Below are positions 60,143-64,000 of a stretch of 64,000 nucleotides of DNA, one piece after another. The position numbers and the translations under genes are program-made. The notes beneath the pieces were generated by a model. The model had not been told where the DNA came from. It did no database searches and was given only the letters and a program-made list of their open reading frames with translations. Within the stretch, counting starts at the first letter, position 1; every line of letters starts with the position of its first letter. The stretch is from Candidatus Rokuibacteriota bacterium (GTDB lineage: Bacteria; Methylomirabilota; Methylomirabilia; Rokubacteriales; CSP1-6), in NCBI GenBank assembly GCA_003220435.1, contig QHSL01000073.1:1-64000 (forward strand). Direction: 5' to 3'.

Positions 60143-61417
60143 ATGTGGACACGGCTTCTGGTCACGCCGGCTCTCGCGGTACTGCTGCTCTCCGCGACGG
60201 CCCCCGCTCTCGAGCCGCCGACCTTCAGCGACGAGGTCGTCCGGATCCTCCAGAATCGCTGTCAGACCTGTCACCGTCCGGGGGAACACGCGCCGTTCTC
60301 CCTGCTGAGCTACCGCGACGCGTACGACAAGAAGGACGACATTCGCGACGCCGTCCACGCCCGCGCGATGCCGCCGTGGAAGCCGGTGTTCGGGTTCGGC
60401 GATTTCCTGGAGCCGCGCCGCCTCTCCGACGCCGAGCTGGCAACGCTGCTGCGCTGGGTCGAGGCGGGCGCCCCGGAAGGCGATCCCGCGAATCTTCCGC
60501 CGCCGCTCGTCTTCTCGGAGGGATGGAAGCTCGGGCCGCCCGATCACGTTCTCGAGATGGCCGAGCCCTACACGGTGCCCGGCCGGGCCAGCGACGTGTA
60601 TCGCTGCTTCGTGATCCCGACGAGCTTCCCGGAGGATCGGTGGGTCACGAAGGTCGAGTGGGCGCCGGGTGACCGGAAGCTCGTCCACCACATCCTCTCG
60701 TACATCGACACGACGTCCGCGGCCGAGGCGCTCGATCGGCGCGACCCCGGGCCCGGCTACACCTGCTTCGGCGGGCCCGGATTCAATCCGGCCGGCGGCC
60801 TCTCCGGCTGGGCGCCGGGCATCCAGCCGCGGGTGATGGCTGACGGCGTCGGCATGCTCCTCCCGAAGGGCGCCCGGGTCGTCGTGCAGATGCACTACAA
60901 CAACAACGAGCCCGAGAGCCGGACCGATCGCACGCGCGCCGGCTTGCACTTCGCGAAGGGGCCGATCGACAAGCGTCAGCGCTCCATCGCGGCCCTCAAT
61001 CGCACGTTCACGATTCCTGCGGGCGACCGTCGCTACGAGGTGCGCGCGTCCTGGACGGACTATCTGGGCCGCGACCTCCACGCCAACACGATCACGCCGC
61101 ACATGCACCTGCTCGGGCGCGAGATGATGGTGACCGCGACGTATCCCAACGGCCTCGTCCGTCCCCTCGTTCACATCGACGACTGGGACTTCAACTGGCA
61201 GGGGACGTACACGTTCACACAACCGGTTCCACTGCCGAGGGGTACGCGGATCGACGTGGTCGCGGTGTTCGACAACTCTGCCGCGAACCTCCGTCAGCCC
61301 AGCCGTCCGCCGCGTCCGGTCAGCTGGGGCGAGGGCACCATCGACGAGATGGCCATCGTCTTTCTCGGCGTGACGGTCGACGCCGAGCGCATCGGGTGGC
61401 GCCCCGCGGCGAAGTGA
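60143..61417 (+). CDS. Cytochrome c / copper type II monooxygenase-like exported protein
   Basis: This 424-residue exported protein starts at ATG 60143; a signal peptide (WTRLLVTPALAVLLLSATAPA) precedes a single heme c motif, Cys40-x-x-Cys43-His44 (CQTCHRPG). The rest resembles the peptidylglycine/dopamine-type copper monooxygenase fold, with copper-ligand candidates LVHHILSY, VVVQMHYNN and TPHMHLLGREM. The Met in the last one fits the CuM site. It may be a heme-coupled redox enzyme in the periplasm, with a substrate that is not identifiable. The upstream open frame to 60011 is not needed. Confidence 0.82.
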   Translation: MWTRLLVTPALAVLLLSATAPALEPPTFSDEVVRILQNRCQTCHRPGEHAPFSLLSYRDAYDKKDDIRDAVHARAMPPWKPVFGFGDFLEPRRLSDAELATLLRWVEAGAPEGDPANLPPPLVFSEGWKLGPPDHVLEMAEPYTVPGRASDVYRCFVIPTSFPEDRWVTKVEWAPGDRKLVHHILSYIDTTSAAEALDRRDPGPGYTCFGGPGFNPAGGLSGWAPGIQPRVMADGVGMLLPKGARVVVQMHYNNNEPESRTDRTRAGLHFAKGPIDKRQRSIAALNRTFTIPAGDRRYEVRASWTDYLGRDLHANTITPHMHLLGREMMVTATYPNGLVRPLVHIDDWDFNWQGTYTFTQPVPLPRGTRIDVVAVFDNSAANLRQPSRPPRPVSWGEGTIDEMAIVFLGVTVDAERIGWRPAAK

Positions 61418-61439
61418 TGCCGCTCACCGGAGCCCTTCC

Positions 61440-62372
61440 TCATTTGCCGGTGAGCCTGGCGACGACGGGGGCGAGGATTTCCATGTAAGGCTCGAACGTG
61501 ACGAAGTAGGAGAGCCCCCAGCGCTCGCGGCGAGCATGCAGGGCTTCCACCATCTCGTCCACGGTGCCGATCAACACGTAGGGAGCCTCGAGGATCTCCT
61601 CGACGCTGAGCTGCTTCCAGCTCTTCTGGAGCTCCGCAGCCGCTTCACGCCGGCGATCCGTCACGATCACCCGCTGGATCTGCGCGCTCAGCTCGAGACG
61701 ATCGAATCGCTGGCGGGCTGCTTCCCGCACCATCCGCATGCGCTCATCGACGCCCGCGACCTTCCATCCGGTCATGTCGGGCACGGTCCCGCCGCGAGTG
61801 AAGGTGATGCCCGTGAAATTCACGATGTCGGCCTCGTGCGCCGCCAGCGCGAGGAGGCGAGGGCCGTTGCCACCGATGATGACGGGCGGATGCGGCCGCT
61901 GGACGGGACGTGGATGGATCCGGTGGCCCGTGACCCGGTAGTGCTGGCCGGCGAAATTGACTTCGGCGCCGCCGAGCAAGCCTTTGATGATCGTCACCGA
62001 CTCGGCGAGCCGCTCGACCCTGATGCCGCCTCGATCGAAGCGGAGCCCGGCCTGATCGTATTCGATCCGCATGTAGCCCGCGCCCAGCCCCAGCTCGAGC
62101 CGCCCATCCGTCAACACATCCATCGTCGCCGCCTCACGCGCGAGCAGCACGGGATGGCGGAGATCGTTGTTGAGCACGTTCGTGCCGACCCTGAGGCTCG
62201 TCGTGGCGTCCGCGGCGCTCATCACCGCCGGGAGGGTGGCCAGCATGGCGGCCAGGTGATCGGGCACGAGGAGCACGGAATAGCCGAGGTCCTCGACCGT
62301 GCGCGCCTTGTCTTGCCACTCGGCGCGGGTCGAGGCGTCCCGCACATTGATTCCGAAGCGGAACGGCTTCAT
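61440..62372 (-). CDS. LLM-class (F420-type) luciferase-like oxidoreductase
   Basis: This 310-residue TIM-barrel protein is of the luciferase-like monooxygenase class, closest in style to F420-dependent members of the TIGR03621 type. It carries FRFGINVRDASTRAEWQDKAR, GYSVLLVPDHLAAMLA, LRVGTNVLNNDLRHPVLLAREAATMDVLTDGRLELGLGAGY (quoted in part), PRPVQRPHPPVIIGG and VLIGTVDEMVEAL. It uses a deazaflavin or FMN. No F420 synthesis gene is in the window. It starts one base upstream of the SDR stop region and is likely co-transcribed with it. Confidence 0.88.
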   Translation of the reverse strand: MKPFRFGINVRDASTRAEWQDKARTVEDLGYSVLLVPDHLAAMLATLPAVMSAADATTSLRVGTNVLNNDLRHPVLLAREAATMDVLTDGRLELGLGAGYMRIEYDQAGLRFDRGGIRVERLAESVTIIKGLLGGAEVNFAGQHYRVTGHRIHPRPVQRPHPPVIIGGNGPRLLALAAHEADIVNFTGITFTRGGTVPDMTGWKVAGVDERMRMVREAARQRFDRLELSAQIQRVIVTDRRREAAAELQKSWKQLSVEEILEAPYVLIGTVDEMVEALHARRERWGLSYFVTFEPYMEILAPVVARLTGK

Positions 62373-62373
62373 G

Positions 62374-63213
62374 TCAATGCATCACGGATCCGCCGTCGAC
62401 GTTCCACGCCTGACCGGTGATGTGATCGCCCTGCTCGGAGGCGAAGAACAGCGCCAGGCGCGCGATGTCGTCGGGACGCGCGACGCGCCCGGTCGGCGGC
62501 AGGCCCAGCACCGGGGCGGAGGGATCGCGTTCGGCCAGCGCGCGCTCGCGCCGCGAGGTGGATTCGCGCCGGCTGGTGTCGACGCTGCCGGGACAGATCG
62601 CGTTCACGGTGATACCGAGCGCCGCCACCTCCTGGGCCATGACCTGCGTGAGCCCGATCACCCCGAACTTCGACGCGGTGTAGGCGCCACGCCGGGGCGT
62701 GCCGCGCTTGCCCGAGACCGACGCCATGTTGATGATCCGCCCGCTGCGCCGCGAGAGCATGTGAGGGATCACGGCCCGGCTCATCAAGAACGTGCCCTTG
62801 AGATTGACGTCGAGCACGAGGTCCCACGCCTCTTCCGGCACTTCCCACAGCAGGCGGCGATCGGCGCCGTGAGGCGCCGCCGCGTTGTTGACGAGCACGT
62901 CGACGCGGCCGAACCGCGCGAGCGCCTCCGAGACGAAGCGCTCGGCGTCGGCGGCGCGGCTCACGTCGCCCACCAGCGTGAGGACGCTGCGTCCGAGGCC
63001 TTGAATCTCGCCGGCCAGGCTGTCGAGACCCTTCCAGCCGAGACGGATCTCTTCCAGCCCCTCCTCGTTCTCGTTGCGCGTCCCGCCCGCGGCGATGTCG
63101 GTCGCGACGACGTCGGCACCCGCCCGGGCGAACGCGACCGCGATGGCGCGGCCCATCCCGCGCACCCGCCCGCATCCGGTGATCAGCACGATCCTTCCGT
63201 CGAATTCGCCCAC
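62374..63213 (-). CDS. Short-chain dehydrogenase/reductase (SDR)
   Basis: This 279-residue classical SDR has ITGCGRVRGMGRAIAVAFAR (a T-G-x3-G-x-G cofactor site with a C-G-R-V insertion), LVNNAAAPHG (NNAG motif), the active-site Ser in NMASVSGKRG and Tyr-x3-Lys in RGAYTASKFGVIG. Asp in VVATDIAAG prefers NAD. The C-terminal ITGQAWNVDGG is typical. It lies between the ThDP enzyme and the LLM oxidoreductase on the same strand, probably in one operon. Confidence 0.9.
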   Translation of the reverse strand: MGEFDGRIVLITGCGRVRGMGRAIAVAFARAGADVVATDIAAGGTRNENEEGLEEIRLGWKGLDSLAGEIQGLGRSVLTLVGDVSRAADAERFVSEALARFGRVDVLVNNAAAPHGADRRLLWEVPEEAWDLVLDVNLKGTFLMSRAVIPHMLSRRSGRIINMASVSGKRGTPRRGAYTASKFGVIGLTQVMAQEVAALGITVNAICPGSVDTSRRESTSRRERALAERDPSAPVLGLPPTGRVARPDDIARLALFFASEQGDHITGQAWNVDGGSVMH

Positions 63214-63225
63214 GGCTATTCCCCG

Positions 63226-64000
63226 CTACGCCGGGCGCCACGCGCGCTTGGACATGGCGTCGACGTCGCTGATGACCTCCACGACGGCCGGGCTGTTGGA
63301 GGCGAGGGCTTTGTCCAGCGCGGGCCTGATGTCGTCTGGGCGCTCCACCCGAATGCCCACGCAGCCCATCGCCTCCGCCACCTTGGCGAAGTTCACCTCG
63401 TGGCTGAAGTGCCACATCTCCTTCGCGCGGCCGCGCTGCTGACCCTTGTACGCGTCGTCGAAGAGGTGCTTCTCCTGGTTGAGCGCGTAGTTGTTGTTGA
63501 CCAGCATGATCGCGTTGATGTCGAAGCGCGCCGCGGTCTCGAGCTCGGCGAGGTGGTAGTAGAAGCCGCCGTCGCCGCAGAAGCCGATCACCGGTCGGTC
63601 GGGCAACGCGCACTTGGCGCCGAGAGTGGCCGGGAAGCCCCACCCGAGCGAGCCGGCGCAGCGCAGGAACCGCTGACCCGGCCGGGTCAGCCGGATCATC
63701 TGGCCAGTCCACATGCCGGAGTGGCCGGTATCCGACAGCACGACGCCGCCCTCGGGCAGCCACTCGGAAATCTCCTTGCAGATCCGCTCCGGACGGATGG
63801 GCACCGCGTCCGAGCGGCGCATGCGACCGGACTCCTCGCGATACTCACGCACCAGGCTCTGCGCCCGGCCGAGCCACTCGGTCCGTGAGCGCGGCGAGCC
63901 CACGGCGGCGATGAGCTTCTGCAGCGTCACTTTGGCGTCGCCGAGCAGCGCCGCCTGCAGCGGGTAGTTGCGTCCGAGCTCCTCGGGATCGATGTCGAGC
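63226..64000 (-). CDS. Acetolactate synthase-like ThDP enzyme, C-terminal part
   Basis: This is the C-terminal ~257 residues of a thiamin-diphosphate enzyme; the start is beyond the window edge. The ThDP/Mg motif is GFCGDGGFYYHLAELETAARFDINAIMLVNNNYALNQEK (written here in part: GDG...NN). GVVLSDTGHSGMWTGQ and LGWGFPATLGAKCALP fit the central and C-terminal domains of acetolactate synthase and related lyases/decarboxylases. The reaction cannot be told from this half. Twelve bases separate it from the SDR. Confidence 0.88.
   Translation of the reverse strand, partial: LDIDPEELGRNYPLQAALLGDAKVTLQKLIAAVGSPRSRTEWLGRAQSLVREYREESGRMRRSDAVPIRPERICKEISEWLPEGGVVLSDTGHSGMWTGQMIRLTRPGQRFLRCAGSLGWGFPATLGAKCALPDRPVIGFCGDGGFYYHLAELETAARFDINAIMLVNNNYALNQEKHLFDDAYKGQQRGRAKEMWHFSHEVNFAKVAEAMGCVGIRVERPDDIRPALDKALASNSPAVVEVISDVDAMSKRAWRPA

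Noticed and set aside
61422-61455. Terminator hairpin between the convergent monooxygenase and LLM genes
   Set aside because: GCTCACCGG/CCGGTGAGC arms pair over nine bases, but the loop is 16 bases, there is no T-run, and one arm lies in coding sequence. I could not support it as a feature.

Overview
The window is about 64 kb of very GC-rich DNA, densely coding on both strands, with short intergenic gaps and frequent GTG/TTG starts. The gene set is several ABC importers, amidohydrolases, an F420-type luciferase-like oxidoreductase, DUF1989 proteins, FAD enzymes, a di-heme cytochrome and a fused CinA/adenylyltransferase. It contains no phage, plasmid or insertion-sequence genes, no rRNA, no convincing tRNA and no CRISPR array. 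This looks like a chromosomal segment of an uncultivated soil or groundwater heterotroph. The style fits the Rokubacteria/Methylomirabilota group, but that placement is inference from gene content.

Layout. 1-2465: MFS carrier (cut by the edge), DAO-type FAD oxidase, HbpS-like protein. 2471-5564: sugar ABC importer (binding protein and two permeases, no ATPase). 5896-6921: small unknown proteins. 6886-10686: CoA ligase, MaoC-like dehydratase and a short MetE-like enzyme. 10727-13919: Asp-box propeller, PhzF isomerase, ArsR regulator and a divergent PLP dehydratase. 13961-16368: an operon of GNAT, DUF1989, DinB and DUF1989. 16517-21634: branched-chain amino-acid-type importer with a fused LivM-LivG and an oddly shortened LivF, with a 90-bp tandem repeat between its first two genes. 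21642-23902: DadA-like dehydrogenase and proline-racemase-family enzyme, facing the importer. 23940-31128: a minus-strand operon of NitT/TauT-type importer, FAD oxidoreductase, ComB-like phosphatase, nucleoside phosphorylase and amidohydrolase.

31541-43941: a second phosphorylase, SMP-30 lactonase, TPR proteins, D-aminoacylase-type and ACMSD-type amidohydrolases, TauD dioxygenase, alcohol dehydrogenase, FMN hydroxy-acid oxidase and a second MetE-like enzyme. 43949-47928: histidine phosphatase, Pal/OmpA lipoprotein, an AraC remnant, an amidohydrolase and an alpha/beta hydrolase lacking its nucleophile. 47961-53243: peptide-type importer (no ATPases) and a GMC oxidoreductase. 53383-56424: di-heme cytochrome behind a sigma-54-like promoter, convergent with a REC-PilZ-GAF-kinase hybrid. 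56670-61417: two related divergent loci, a tandem esterase pair of which one is apparently dead, a CinA-adenylyltransferase fusion and a cytochrome-copper monooxygenase-like protein. 61440-64000: F420-type LLM oxidoreductase, SDR and the C-terminal part of an acetolactate-synthase-like ThDP enzyme.

The recurring logic is import by a dedicated binding protein followed by a deaminase, oxidase, hydrolase or epimerase, as in an organism scavenging amino acids, nucleosides, peptides and sugars. The least explained parts are the DUF1989/DinB operon, the nucleoside-type operon with ComB and an FAD enzyme, the active/dead esterase pair with a duplicated regulatory block, and several repeat or hairpin elements.
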